A stretch of 64,000 nucleotides of DNA from Lentisphaera marina (GTDB lineage: Bacteria > Verrucomicrobiota > Lentisphaeria > Lentisphaerales > Lentisphaeraceae): assembly GCF_028745505.1 (NCBI RefSeq), contig NZ_JAQZZL010000002.1, forward strand, positions 248,001 to 312,000. The letters are read 5' to 3'. A model generated the notes under the pieces. The model had not been told where the DNA came from, searched no databases, and saw only the letters and a program-made list of their open reading frames with translations. Both the position numbers and the translations under genes were made by a program. Every line of letters begins with the position of its first letter. Position 1 is the stretch's first letter. Below, piece by piece: positions 18,213 through 27,324 of the stretch.

Positions 18213-19258
18213 TATGGATACCTCATGAATAGGGAATGAGATAAGAAGGTGGCAATAACTAAACAAACAAGCGAGGCCCAAATAAAGGGGGCAAAGTGCT
18301 CGGCGTATTTGATGTTGTGAAAATGTTTGAGTTCTACTTTCTCTAAGGCGTCAATTTTCTTTAAGACTTCCTCCATTTGGTCGGCTTGTCGCACAGAGAA
18401 GTATAGGCCGCCAGTTTTTTTGGCAATTTCCTTCAAAAGTTCCTCGTCAAAGTCGGAGTTGCTGGCATTTAAACGAGATGAGCCAAAGAAGTTTTCAACA
18501 GTCCAGGCCAATTCATTGCCAACGCCAATGGTGTAAATGATCGCATCGGATTTTTCTGCGGCTTTGGCAGCCATTCGTGGTGTTAAGTCAGTGCTTGCGG
18601 TGTGACTGCCATCAGTGACAAGAATGATGATTTTTTTCGGCGCAGCGGATTTTCTGAGTCGAGCTAGACCGCCGCTTATGGCTGCGGTGATATTGGTCTG
18701 ACGATTGTAATCCCCTAAATATTCTGTGCTGATTTCTTTGAGTCGAGCTTGGAGGTATTCATGGTCGTTAGTGGGGGGGCAGACACTGTAGGCTTCGGCT
18801 CCAAACACGACGAGGCCAAGGCGATCAGATTTACGTTTGTCAATGAAATCTGAAATAGCTTTTTTTGCATAGTGCAAACGCGGGTGGAGTTCATTGTTAT
18901 TGATGGCCTCTGCAACGGCGCGTCGATCTTTGGGGATGTTATCAGGTTGGTCGTATGAACTCATACTGCCAGAGATGTCTAAGGAAAAAACGATATCGAC
19001 GCCATCTTTATAGCTATAAGAGTTTTCTTCTCCTGTGCGAGGACGGGCAAAGGCAATGATCATTAGTGTGAGAGCTAAGAACTCAAAGAAAATGGGGATG
19101 AGAAAACGGGAAAAAGGCCGGTGTTCACTGCCGTGTTTTCCGGTAAAATGTGGGAGTGATGAAACTTTGACGGCAGGTGGCTTAAGTCGAAGTTGTCTCC
19201 AAAATAAAGGTATGAGGACAATGAGTAAAAGTAGGAGCCATGGGTACTGAAAACTCAT
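18212..19258 (-). CDS. batA: BatA-like von Willebrand factor A membrane protein
   Basis: 348 aa. Seen: transmembrane helices at about residues 7-18 and 55-70, a VWA domain with MIDAS motif DISGSMS near residue 94 and TDGSHT near 215, and a C-terminal helix near 322-340. Known: BatA is one of the paired VWA proteins of the Bat operon, likely forming metal-dependent complexes at the membrane under control of a MoxR ATPase. It overlaps the DUF4381-like gene by four bases (ATGA) and the BatB/C gene by one, so all are translated as a unit. Confidence 0.88.
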   Translation of the reverse strand: MSFQYPWLLLLLIVLIPLFWRQLRLKPPAVKVSSLPHFTGKHGSEHRPFSRFLIPIFFEFLALTLMIIAFARPRTGEENSYSYKDGVDIVFSLDISGSMSSYDQPDNIPKDRRAVAEAINNNELHPRLHYAKKAISDFIDKRKSDRLGLVVFGAEAYSVCPPTNDHEYLQARLKEISTEYLGDYNRQTNITAAISGGLARLRKSAAPKKIIILVTDGSHTASTDLTPRMAAKAAEKSDAIIYTIGVGNELAWTVENFFGSSRLNASNSDFDEELLKEIAKKTGGLYFSVRQADQMEEVLKKIDALEKVELKHFHNIKYAEHFAPFIWASLVCLVIATFLSHSLFMRYP

Positions 19259-20145
19259 TTTTCACCCTCGTCTTTTATGTTTTGAGCCCAAGTAATGAGC
19301 TTCTTGACCATGTCCTGGAATTCGTCTTTGGGAATTTTTTCTTGATGAAAACGTGCTGTGAAAATACGATCCAAATAAGATCGCAGCATTTGGGTGTCGT
19401 TTTCACTAAGTTTATCCCAGGGGAGTGTTTCGATGGGGGCATGAAGAAAGTTTTCGTCGTAGCGATGAGCAAGCAGTGAACGGGTGTGGTCTTGGACGGA
19501 GACCAAGGGTGCACTGGTGGAATTTTCGTCATAGAGCAAGATTTTTTGCATCGCTTGAATAAAAGCTTCTTTTGCAGAAAGTGTTTTTGCGGGAAGTTTT
19601 TTGAGAAATGCTAAAGTGAAGATCAAACTTAAAGCAATGATGATGCTAAGTGTGATAGCAACAGATAGGCCTTTTTGTTTGGGCTCCAAAGTGATTTCCG
19701 CAAAACTTTTGGCTTGTGATTGGAGATCTAGTTCACGTGCGCTGATTTTGAACTCGGGATAATTTATGGTGAGCTTTTGACTGCCTTGGGCACTGTTGAT
19801 TATAATGGTGCGTTGAAGGTTTTTGTAAGTGCCTGGCTTAATGGCAAACAAGCTTTCATTTAGACTTACTTTATTGATAGAATCACGTATGAAAGAGGTG
19901 CCCGTCTCATGTTCTTTTAGGCCTTCTTCAAGCTCATAGTTTTCTACATCGTAATAGCATTGTATGGGAAGATTGATCTCACTTTTAATACGAATGTTTT
20001 CTCCAATAAAATAAGATGTTTTATCGCTTGTGCTTGAGATGACTTTGGCTTGAAAGCGCGATTGCCACCTAATCCAATAAAAGAGTGAAGCTGTGAGCAA
20101 GACAACAGAACAGCTAATGAGGGAGAGGAGTCCAAGCTTTTTCAT
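19255..20145 (-). CDS. DUF4381-like membrane protein of the Bat operon
   Basis: 296 aa. Seen: a signal-anchor (residues 5-24), a beta-rich domain (about 30-155), a transmembrane helix near 168-186 and a cytoplasmic helical C-terminal domain. Motifs are weak; the call uses topology and the position between DUF58 and batA, where DUF4381 members normally sit. Function is unknown; a structural role in assembling the VWA proteins is usually proposed. Four-base overlaps at both ends show strong translational coupling. Confidence 0.65.
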   Translation of the reverse strand: MKKLGLLSLISCSVVLLTASLFYWIRWQSRFQAKVISSTSDKTSYFIGENIRIKSEINLPIQCYYDVENYELEEGLKEHETGTSFIRDSINKVSLNESLFAIKPGTYKNLQRTIIINSAQGSQKLTINYPEFKISARELDLQSQAKSFAEITLEPKQKGLSVAITLSIIIALSLIFTLAFLKKLPAKTLSAKEAFIQAMQKILLYDENSTSAPLVSVQDHTRSLLAHRYDENFLHAPIETLPWDKLSENDTQMLRSYLDRIFTARFHQEKIPKDEFQDMVKKLITWAQNIKDEGEK

Positions 20146-21005
20146 TTGCGCTGATTCCTACGGCCGAAAAATTTCATTAATTCAGTAGTCGGGTCACTAG
20201 TGTTTTTTAAGAGCATCCAGTCCGCACCTGCTTCGATACAAATCCTTTTATTGCGCTCAATAAACTGTTGTGCCGAAGTATGAATTTTTGCATTGGGCTT
20301 AAAGAAGTCGAGCAGGCCAGATTCAGCATCTTGCATTAGCAAAGGAGGAAGGCGCTTCGGAATATTAATTTCAAATTCGTCAAGAATATTTACGACAATG
20401 AGGTCGTGTTTTTTTCCGACTGCACGCAAACTCTTTTCATAATTGCTGTCCATGAGATCTGAGATGAGGAATACGACAGATTTTTTCTTCTGGGTTTGCA
20501 TCAAGCGATCAAGTAGCTGTTTGATGTTTGTCTTGCGACTTTTCCTTTGGTGGACAATGAGTTCTCTAGCTAGGCGCAGGATGTGTTGCTTACCGCGTTT
20601 GGCGCGCAAGTGTAATTCTTCTTCGTCACTATGAAGCATGAGTCCCACGCGATCGCGATTGCGAATGGCGCTAAAAGCAATAAGCATGGCGATTTCAATG
20701 GCATTTTGCATACGTGTTTTATTGCCACCAAAATCAGCAGAGGCAGAAATGTCCACTAAAAGATTGATAGTGAGTTCGCGCTCTTCAGTAAATTGTTTGA
20801 CATAAGGATGGCCCGCACGTGCAGTGACATTCCAGTCAATGGTACGTACATCGTCCCCAGGGGAATATTCGCGAACATCGCAAAATTCCATGCCTCGACC
20901 TTTGAAGACCGAGTGGTAAGCGCCGCCAGTGAGCTCATCAACGTTTTTTCGCGTTTTGATTTCCAGTTTTTTAACGGCGGAAATGAGTTCCCGTGGATTA
21001 AGCAT
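20142..21005 (-). CDS. DUF58 domain protein of the MoxR/Bat operon
   Basis: 287 aa. Seen: the DUF58 signature FCDVREYSPGDDVRTIDWN around residues 41-59, followed by TARAG, and a VWA-like fold with a degenerate MIDAS (DISASAD near 89) and FLISDLMD near 178. No transmembrane segment, so it is cytosolic. Known: DUF58 proteins are constant partners of MoxR ATPases, probably as substrates or adaptors. Separated from moxR by two bases. Confidence 0.9.
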   Translation of the reverse strand: MLNPRELISAVKKLEIKTRKNVDELTGGAYHSVFKGRGMEFCDVREYSPGDDVRTIDWNVTARAGHPYVKQFTEERELTINLLVDISASADFGGNKTRMQNAIEIAMLIAFSAIRNRDRVGLMLHSDEEELHLRAKRGKQHILRLARELIVHQRKSRKTNIKQLLDRLMQTQKKKSVVFLISDLMDSNYEKSLRAVGKKHDLIVVNILDEFEINIPKRLPPLLMQDAESGLLDFFKPNAKIHTSAQQFIERNKRICIEAGADWMLLKNTSDPTTELMKFFGRRNQRK

Positions 21006-21007
21006 GC

Positions 21008-22033
21008 CTAGGGTGCGCGCAGTTCGCTGAGGATGAGTTGAATTAATTTGTCACTACTAAGGCCTTCGGCTTCAGCTTCGTAAGAAGGGATAATACGATG
21101 GCGAAGCACGTCGGGAGCTAAGGCAAGGATATCATCGGGGAGGATGTAATTGCGGCCCTGGCAAAAAGCATGGGTCTTTGCTGCTAAGGTCAGGCTCAGA
21201 GTGGCTCGAGGAGAAGCACCACATGCGACTAAGTCGGGGAGTGATTTTAGATTCGCCTGTTGCTGACGCTGGGAAAGTTGGTCGCTCATTCCAGGGCGAG
21301 TAGCCATGATGATATCGACTATATATTCCTGTAAGCTCTCATCGATAAAAACTTTGTCCAGCATGTTGCGCGCGCGGAGGATATCATCGGTGCTGCAAAC
21401 AGCTTCAGCTTTTATAGAAACTTTTGGTGTGGCCATGTTTTTGAGTATGTTAAGTTCGTTATGGCGATCTGGGTAATCGACGAGGACTTTCATCATGAAA
21501 CGGTCCATTTGCGCTTCAGGAAGGGGGTAGGTGCCTTCTTGGTCAAGTGGATTTTGAGTCGCCATTACCATGAAAGTTTCGGGGAGTTGAAAACTTTCGT
21601 TACCGATTGTGACTTGCTTTTCTTGCATACATTCAAGTAGAGCTGACTGAACTTTTGCAGGGGCACGGTTGATTTCGTCGGCCAGTACGAGGTTGGCAAA
21701 GATGGGGCCTTTCTTGACTGAGAAGCTATGTTCGCGTGGATCGTAAATAGAGGTGCCCACTATATCTGCGGGGAGCAGGTCCGGAGTGAACTGTAAGCGG
21801 CTAGCATCGGCGGTGATAGCTTGAGCTAGAGTGTTAATTGTAAGGGTCTTTGCTAAGCCAGGGACGCCTTCGACTAATAAGTGGCCAGAGCTGATGAGGC
21901 CTATGATGAGTCGGTCTATTAGTTTTTCTTGTCCAGAGATGACTTTTGCGATTTCATTTTTTAGAGGTTTGATGAAGGCGGAAGCAACATCAATTTCATC
22001 TTGTGTTTCTGTGTCTCGATTATCCATAGTCAC
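21008..22033 (-). CDS. MoxR-family AAA ATPase
   Basis: 341 aa. Seen: Walker A GVPGLAKT near residue 57, Walker B LVLADEINRAP near 116, sensor MATQNPLDQEGTYPLPEAQMDRF near 160, and the AAA lid domain with GASPRATLSL near 272. Known: MoxR ATPases act as chaperones that activate or assemble VWA-containing partners; here it leads the operon with DUF58, BatA and the fused Bat proteins. The frame opens with GTG at 22033; the ATG two codons later (22027) is as likely the start. The promoter should lie in the 148-base divergent region shared with the kinase gene. Confidence 0.94.
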   Translation of the reverse strand: MTMDNRDTETQDEIDVASAFIKPLKNEIAKVISGQEKLIDRLIIGLISSGHLLVEGVPGLAKTLTINTLAQAITADASRLQFTPDLLPADIVGTSIYDPREHSFSVKKGPIFANLVLADEINRAPAKVQSALLECMQEKQVTIGNESFQLPETFMVMATQNPLDQEGTYPLPEAQMDRFMMKVLVDYPDRHNELNILKNMATPKVSIKAEAVCSTDDILRARNMLDKVFIDESLQEYIVDIIMATRPGMSDQLSQRQQQANLKSLPDLVACGASPRATLSLTLAAKTHAFCQGRNYILPDDILALAPDVLRHRIIPSYEAEAEGLSSDKLIQLILSELRAP

Positions 22034-22181
22034 TTAAAATTTGTACAATTAATTAAAGTTAAGAATTGAATGTCTAATTTATGTTAAATTTGATCACTAA
22101 TCAGCCCCGAAAATACAATTCATATTGATGATTGCAAAGTCTCAAGCCATATTAAGCTTCGTACAAAAGCTGGGAAATTGA

Positions 22182-23192
22182 ATGAAAATAAAAAAGAAGT
22201 CCTATAATAGAGCCTCACCGATAGAGAAAGCAGTTGGTCTTTTTATGCCATTCCATTGCGATTCCTGTCTTCACAAACTGCGTGTTTCGCAAGAAAATTA
22301 TGGCTACGGGATGGTTTGTCCTTATTGTAAAACGGGAGTTATTTGCCCAGCTCCATCTTTTCATGCAGGTGAACAAGTTGGTCCTTATTTAATCGATGGT
22401 TGGTTAGCGAAAGGTGCCATGGGGGAAGTTTATTATGGGCATTCCCTAAAAACGGAACGAGTAGTAGCCTTAAAAATTCTCAATACTGATATAGATAGTC
22501 AATATGCTTTTAGGCTTTTTGAGCAAGAGGCTTATATCATGGATCACTTTGAGCATGAATGCCTACCTCGACTTGCGGGCTTTAATGAGCATCATAATTA
22601 TTATTATTTAGCCATGAATTATGTCGAGGGAGAAGGTTTGGATACCCTCTTGTTACGAAAGGTAGTTTTAGATCAAATTTATGTTCTGGATTTGATTATT
22701 CGTTTGGCAGATTTGTTAGATCACGTCTGGAGAAAGTTTGGAGCGATTCATCGCGATATTAAGCCTGCCAATATTATGGCGACAGAAGATGATAAAATTG
22801 TATTGATTGACTGGGGTTTAGCGCACATTTATAATCATCCAATTGAAAATGATACAGATATTACTTTTGGCACACCTGAGTATATATGTCCCGTAATAGT
22901 AAGTGGAGAAAGCAACCCAGACTATAGGACAGATATTTATTCTTTGGGAGCCACTTGTTTTCATTTAGTGACGGGGCAATTCCCCTTCCATAGTGAAAAT
23001 GCAGAAGAAGTGATTGATTTAGTGCTCCATGGTAAAGTTCCCTGTGCGCATGAAGTCAATAAGGATGTGAGCCCTGAGTTTTCAAAAATCTTAGCAAAAA
23101 TGATGCAGCGCGATTACGACGATCGCTATCAGAATTGGGCTCACTTAGTTGAGGATGTAGAAAAGTTGAAGATGTTTTTATCTTTTAGCTGA
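22182..23192 (+). CDS. Serine/threonine protein kinase with N-terminal zinc-ribbon-like segment
   Basis: 336 aa. Seen: two CxxC pairs (CDSC and CPYC) at about residues 26-49 forming a possible zinc ribbon, then a Hanks-type kinase: glycine loop AKGAMGEVYYG, ATP-binding lysine in VALKIL, catalytic loop HRDIKPANI, magnesium motif DWG, activation segment GTPEYICP and DIYSLGAT. There is no transmembrane segment, so it is cytosolic. Transcribed divergently from moxR; its stop codon abuts the moaC stop with no spacer. Kinase activity is well supported; substrate is unknown. Confidence 0.92.
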   Translation: MKIKKKSYNRASPIEKAVGLFMPFHCDSCLHKLRVSQENYGYGMVCPYCKTGVICPAPSFHAGEQVGPYLIDGWLAKGAMGEVYYGHSLKTERVVALKILNTDIDSQYAFRLFEQEAYIMDHFEHECLPRLAGFNEHHNYYYLAMNYVEGEGLDTLLLRKVVLDQIYVLDLIIRLADLLDHVWRKFGAIHRDIKPANIMATEDDKIVLIDWGLAHIYNHPIENDTDITFGTPEYICPVIVSGESNPDYRTDIYSLGATCFHLVTGQFPFHSENAEEVIDLVLHGKVPCAHEVNKDVSPEFSKILAKMMQRDYDDRYQNWAHLVEDVEKLKMFLSFS

Positions 23193-23645
23193 TTAAAGAT
23201 CTTCTTTAGTTTTTTCGAGAAGCTGGACCTCAGAAATGATCATCTCTTTGTCAACGGCTTTGCACATATCATAAATAGTGAGTAGGGCTATAGAAACTGC
23301 CGTTAGAGCTTCCATTTCTACACCGGTTTGGCCATTGCAGCGTGCTAGGGCTTCAACTTTAACGCCATCTTCAGTGAGCTTTGTGTCTACAGATACTTTA
23401 TTAAGAAGTAGGGTGTGACAGAGAGGGATCAGGTCGGAGCACTGCTTAGCAGCTTGAATACCTGCTATTCTAGCCGTGGTTAAAACATCACCTTTTTTCA
23501 TCGAGTTATCTTTAATCTTAGTCAAGGTTTCGCTATTTAGGCTTATGTGGCCACTAGCTATGGCAACGCGTTTTTGTATGCTTTTGTCACCGACATCAAC
23601 CATATTGACTTTGCCTTCTTTATCGACATGTGAAAATTCTGACAT
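23193..23645 (-). CDS. moaC: MoaC, cyclic pyranopterin monophosphate synthase
   Basis: 150 aa. Seen: family motifs FSHVDKEGKVNMVDVGDK at the start, AGIQAAKQCSDLIPLCHTL near residue 75, and GVEMEALTAVSIALLTIYDMCK near 115, including the catalytic Lys/Asp surroundings. Known: MoaC converts the MoaA product into cyclic pyranopterin monophosphate, the first stable intermediate of molybdenum-cofactor synthesis. moaA is not in this window. The start codon directly follows the moaE stop, and AAGGAG inside the end of moaE is its ribosome-binding site. Confidence 0.96.
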   Translation of the reverse strand: MSEFSHVDKEGKVNMVDVGDKSIQKRVAIASGHISLNSETLTKIKDNSMKKGDVLTTARIAGIQAAKQCSDLIPLCHTLLLNKVSVDTKLTEDGVKVEALARCNGQTGVEMEALTAVSIALLTIYDMCKAVDKEMIISEVQLLEKTKEDL

Positions 23646-24098
23646 TTATGACTCCTTGTGATGATGGGCATGTTTTGAGCATTCGTGACATTCCACCCAA
23701 CCGCTAGAGCCGTCAGTGTAATGCTCGTTTTTCCAAATCGGAACGCGAATTTTGAGTTCGTCTATAATGAACTCGCAAGCATCAAAGGCTGTGCCACGAT
23801 GCTTGGCGCTGACAATTAGCCTGACTGCTGAGTCTCCAATCTGAAGATCACCAGTGCGATGTACGCAAAAAACTTTATGAATATTAAATTTTTCAAAGGC
23901 CTCTGCAATAATGCGTTCGCCTTCTTTAACTGCTAGAGCTTCGTAAGCTTGATACTGTAAATGAGTCACATCGCGATTTTCATTGTGGTCGCGAACACGT
24001 CCATCAAAAATAACGTAGCCACCTGACTGACGAGTAGAGACTTTTTCTACGATGTCAATATCTTCAATTGCTTTTGCTGAGATCAAGAAGTTGGACAT
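23646..24098 (-). CDS. moaE: MoaE, molybdopterin synthase large (catalytic) subunit
   Basis: 150 aa. Seen: GGYVIFDGRVRDHNENRDV near residue 27, the dimer/active-site segment VHRTGDLQIGD near 79, and the catalytic VPIWKNEHYTDGSSGWVEC near 117. The C-terminus adds HECSKHAHHHKES, a His-rich tail. Known: MoaE with thiocarboxylated MoaD inserts sulfur into cyclic pyranopterin monophosphate to give molybdopterin. Its ATG follows the moaD stop with no gap, so the two subunits should be made in step. Confidence 0.95.
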   Translation of the reverse strand: MSNFLISAKAIEDIDIVEKVSTRQSGGYVIFDGRVRDHNENRDVTHLQYQAYEALAVKEGERIIAEAFEKFNIHKVFCVHRTGDLQIGDSAVRLIVSAKHRGTAFDACEFIIDELKIRVPIWKNEHYTDGSSGWVECHECSKHAHHHKES

Positions 24099-24341
24099 TT
24101 AACCACCTGCCACTGGTGGGATGAAGACAATATTATCGCCATCGTTTAAGACACTATTCCATTCGCCGAATTCATCATTGATGGCAACTCGGAAATTATC
24201 TTTGCCGTGAGAAAATGAATAGAGGGCTTCAATTTCAGCATAAAGCTCTGAGGGGGTACTCGCTTTACTAGTCAGAGTTTCGCAACTCTTTTTTGTAAAG
24301 TCCCCGAGTAGGCTGAAGTATTGAAGGTGATAAGTGTTCAT
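24099..24341 (-). CDS. moaD: MoaD, molybdopterin synthase sulfur-carrier subunit
   Basis: About 80 aa. Seen: a beta-grasp pattern ending in VFIPPVAGG with the essential C-terminal Gly-Gly. The longer open frame (to 24398) lies inside mobBA; the ATG at 24341 starts two bases after the mobBA stop and is the sensible start. Known: the terminal glycine is thiocarboxylated and donates sulfur in MoaE. Position between mobBA and moaE fits. Confidence 0.92.
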   Translation of the reverse strand: MNTYHLQYFSLLGDFTKKSCETLTSKASTPSELYAEIEALYSFSHGKDNFRVAINDEFGEWNSVLNDGDNIVFIPPVAGG

Positions 24342-24342
24342 C

Positions 24343-25473
24343 TTAATCTCTAAGTAATTGTTCTTGGATGCGTTCGACGTCTTCCGGAGTATTAGCATTG
24401 TCTAGGTAATTATACTCGCCTTGTTCCAAAAGTTCTATAGATGAATTGAGCAAAACTTTTCTTGGGCATAAACGGTTGGTGGCAAGGAATTGATAAAAAC
24501 GATTTTGAGCCTTGGGTTCATAAATTGCCAGAAGAGGTTCGGGCATGCTGTCTGATTTAGATTTAAAGCAAGTTGCATAGCGCTGAGAATTTCTACCTTC
24601 GTAAAGTTTTTCGAGAGTTTCAGAAGTAACTAAGGGGAGGTCACATCCCATTACCGTCCAGGCACTGGAAGAGTCTTGCTTAAAGGCAGACAAAATACCG
24701 CCGGTAGGGCCCATGTCTCTGAGTTGATCTGTAATGATGGGGAGTCCCTGACAGTCTTCTGGAAGGCTCTGTTGCTCATCGCGCACGGAGAGGTAAACCT
24801 CGTCACATTTTTCCTTTAGTAAGTCATAGGCCTGGCGTGCCATAGATTTCTCAGTAAACTTCATGTTCGCCTTATCTTTGCCCATGCGGCGACTTTGGCC
24901 ACCAATAAGGACTAAGCCTTTAGTTTTTGGGACTCGGGAAGCAAAAGTTTTGAGGATGAGTTCTTTGATGGCAGCAATATTGTCGCGATGGAAATAGGGA
25001 ATTTCGGTAGGTAGGCCACTAGGACGTTCACTCGCTGGGCCAGTAAAAGCGATGACGTTTTCTAGGTCTTTATCGGCAATTTCTTCGAGCATCTTGTCGT
25101 TGACGAGCAGGATGCGGGGCGATTGAGTGTGGTTTTTGTAGCCCTCGACAAAAACGATGTCGTATTCAAGGAGATTGAGGCTTCGCCAGATTTCATTAGC
25201 AGGGCGTTTTTCTAGTTTAGCGCGCGCTTCTGGATTGTTAATAACGACGGCTTGAGCACCAGCCATTTGTGCTTGGTGTGTGTCTTTGCGTGGTTTATCC
25301 ATTTCAAAACGATGAGCATCTGATTTTGCATAAGCAATATCATAATCTTGGTGCATTTCGTTGATTAATCGACAAATTAAAGTGGTTTTTCCAGAGCCCG
25401 AGTAGGCACTGAATTTTATTTCAAAGGGGTTGAAAAGCCATGGTAGGCCGCCGCGATGATGGTTTTTGCTCAT
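24343..25473 (-). CDS. mobBA: MobB-MobA fusion: GTP-binding adaptor plus molybdenum cofactor guanylyltransferase
   Basis: 376 aa. Seen: an N-terminal MobB domain with P-loop YSGSGKTTL (residues 24-32), DTHQAQMAGA and FVEGYK motifs, then from about residue 185 a MobA domain with the nucleotide-binding LIGGQSRRMGKDKA, PTGGILSAF and the metal site GCDLPLV. Known: MobA attaches GMP to Mo-molybdopterin and MobB is a poorly understood GTP-binding helper; usually separate genes. Product would be the bis-MGD type cofactor. First gene of the operon that continues into moaD, moaE and moaC. Confidence 0.92.
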   Translation of the reverse strand: MSKNHHRGGLPWLFNPFEIKFSAYSGSGKTTLICRLINEMHQDYDIAYAKSDAHRFEMDKPRKDTHQAQMAGAQAVVINNPEARAKLEKRPANEIWRSLNLLEYDIVFVEGYKNHTQSPRILLVNDKMLEEIADKDLENVIAFTGPASERPSGLPTEIPYFHRDNIAAIKELILKTFASRVPKTKGLVLIGGQSRRMGKDKANMKFTEKSMARQAYDLLKEKCDEVYLSVRDEQQSLPEDCQGLPIITDQLRDMGPTGGILSAFKQDSSSAWTVMGCDLPLVTSETLEKLYEGRNSQRYATCFKSKSDSMPEPLLAIYEPKAQNRFYQFLATNRLCPRKVLLNSSIELLEQGEYNYLDNANTPEDVERIQEQLLRD

Positions 25474-25690
25474 TAAAATATCTTCCTGGGATTATTTGCG
25501 CCAAGATGGTTGTCAAAAATGATTTGTCCACAAAAAAAATACGAAAATCCCAAGAGAAATTTTTAATAAATGGAGTTTGTGTGAGTTCTTGCCTTACTCA
25601 TTGATAGAAAAACTTTTCAGCTAAATCGTTTACACTTTTGAAGAAAAGAGAAAGTCCATTATTTTGGAGCAAAAAATTTAATGTTGAGAA

Positions 25691-26815
25691 ATGAATATGA
25701 AAACAATTGGTATCATTGGTGGCGGTCAACTTGGTCGTATGATGACTCAAGCAGCCAAAAAGATGGGCTTTCATGTTATTGTGCTAGATCCAGGAGAGAA
25801 TTCTCCTGCAGCGCAAGTAGCTGATTCACAAATTATCGGTTCTTGGAATGATTCAGAGAGTTTGAGGAAAATCGTTGAGGCATGTGATGTCTGCACCTAT
25901 GATCTTGAGCATGTGGATACAAAAACTTTAATAGAGCTTTCTGACGAAGGTCATGAAATCCATCCGGATCCTCGTGTCTTGTCAGTGATACAAGATAAGC
26001 TTCTGCAAAAGCAATGTATAGAAGAAGCGGGTTTGAGTACTCCGGCGTTTATCGAGCTCAAAGAAGATGCGGACTTCGCAAATTTTGGTTTCCCCTTAGT
26101 TCAGAAAACTCGTAAGGGTGGTTATGATGGGAAGGGTGTCTTGGTCATGAAAAATGAAGATGCTCTTGCAGAAAAGTTGTCTGGGGATTGTATGCTCGAG
26201 AAGATGGTCGATCTTGAGATGGAGCTCGGCCTTATGGTGGCGCGAGGAATTGATGGAGAGATTATCTCCTATCCAGTGACTGAAATGACTTTTGATGATC
26301 GTTCCAATATTCTCGATCTCTGTATTGTGCCAGCAAGAATTTCTCAAGAACTTGAAAAGAAAGCGCGCGAATTAGCTGAAAAGACAATTGAAGCACTCGG
26401 TGGCGTAGGGATTTACGGCGTTGAGATGTTTGTTGACAAAGCTGGAGATGTCTTCGTTAATGAAGTCGCACCACGTCCGCATAATTCGGGTCACTACACA
26501 ATTGAAGCTTGTGTGACGAGTCAATATGAACAGCATATACGCGCAGTGGCGGGTTTGCCTCTAGGTTCACCCGATCAAATGCGCCCATGTGTGATGTATA
26601 ACCTTTTGGGTGAGCCGGGTCACAATGGAGAGCCTATTTTGGATGGCTTAGAAGTTTGTCTTCACATCCCCGGAGTTTCATTGCATATGTACGGAAAAGC
26701 AGAGACTCGCGGATTTCGCAAAATGGGGCACGTGACTGTGACTTCAGAAAGTTTAGAAGAGGCCTTAGAAAAGGCTTTGATCGTTAAGAAAAATTTAAAA
26801 GTTATCTCGGAGTAA
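25691..26815 (+). CDS. purK: PurK, N5-carboxyaminoimidazole ribonucleotide synthase
   Basis: 374 aa. Seen: IGIIGGGQLGRMMTQAA at the N-terminus, ATP-grasp features (FPLVQKTRKGGYDGKGV near residue 135, EKMVDLEMELG, and FVNEVAPRPHNSGHYTIEAC near 255). Known: PurK uses ATP and bicarbonate to carboxylate AIR in purine synthesis. Two ATGs are possible (25691 and 25697); GAGAA directly abuts the first and suits the second better. purE follows after three bases. The 217-base upstream gap should hold the promoter. Confidence 0.96.
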   Translation: MNMKTIGIIGGGQLGRMMTQAAKKMGFHVIVLDPGENSPAAQVADSQIIGSWNDSESLRKIVEACDVCTYDLEHVDTKTLIELSDEGHEIHPDPRVLSVIQDKLLQKQCIEEAGLSTPAFIELKEDADFANFGFPLVQKTRKGGYDGKGVLVMKNEDALAEKLSGDCMLEKMVDLEMELGLMVARGIDGEIISYPVTEMTFDDRSNILDLCIVPARISQELEKKARELAEKTIEALGGVGIYGVEMFVDKAGDVFVNEVAPRPHNSGHYTIEACVTSQYEQHIRAVAGLPLGSPDQMRPCVMYNLLGEPGHNGEPILDGLEVCLHIPGVSLHMYGKAETRGFRKMGHVTVTSESLEEALEKALIVKKNLKVISE

Positions 26816-26818
26816 ATT

Positions 26819-27319
26819 ATGTCGAAGCCACTTGTTGGAATTATCATGGGTAGTGATTCAGATCTGCCAGTTATGGATGCTGCACGCGAAATCATGAAAG
26901 AATTTGATGTGCCATATGAAATCACCATTGTTTCAGCACACAGAACGCCAGATAAGCTCTATAAATACTCAGAATCAGCCCTTGAGCGTGGTTTAGAAGT
27001 GATTATTGCGGGTGCAGGTGGTGCAGCTCACTTGCCAGGTATGGTAGCGGCTATTTCTCCTCTCCCAGTTGTTGGTGTGCCAGTGCGCAGCTCAAATTTA
27101 CAAGGCCTTGATTCATTGCTCTCTATCGTCCAAATGCCCGGCGGAGTTCCCGTTGCGAGTGTCGCAATCAATAATGCCAAAAATGCAGGTCTCTTAGCAG
27201 TCCAGATGCTTGGTGGTAAATTTCCAGAGTATCGCGAAAAAATGATTGCCTACAAAAAAGGCATGGATGAAATGGTTCTCGAAAAAGCAGCCAAGATGGA
27301 AGCTGAGGATAAAGCTTAA
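26819..27319 (+). CDS. purE: PurE, N5-carboxyaminoimidazole ribonucleotide mutase
   Basis: 166 aa, normal class I length. Seen: [16 protein letters not shown], the [12 protein letters not shown] motif with the catalytic His, and [15 protein letters not shown]. Known: PurE moves the carboxylate from N5 to C4 of the imidazole after PurK. The tight purK-purE spacing is the standard arrangement. The next gene begins six bases after the stop, so tsaC is probably in the same transcript. Confidence 0.97.
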   Translation: MSKPLVGIIMGSDSDLPVMDAAREIMKEFDVPYEITIVSAHRTPDKLYKYSESALERGLEVIIAGAGGAAHLPGMVAAISPLPVVGVPVRSSNLQGLDSLLSIVQMPGGVPVASVAINNAKNAGLLAVQMLGGKFPEYREKMIAYKKGMDEMVLEKAAKMEAEDKA

Positions 27320-27324
27320 GATTC

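Noticed and set aside
22034..22181. tRNA or riboswitch in the moxR-kinase divergent region
   Set aside because: No cloverleaf or recognisable aptamer; it appears to be ordinary AT-rich promoter DNA.
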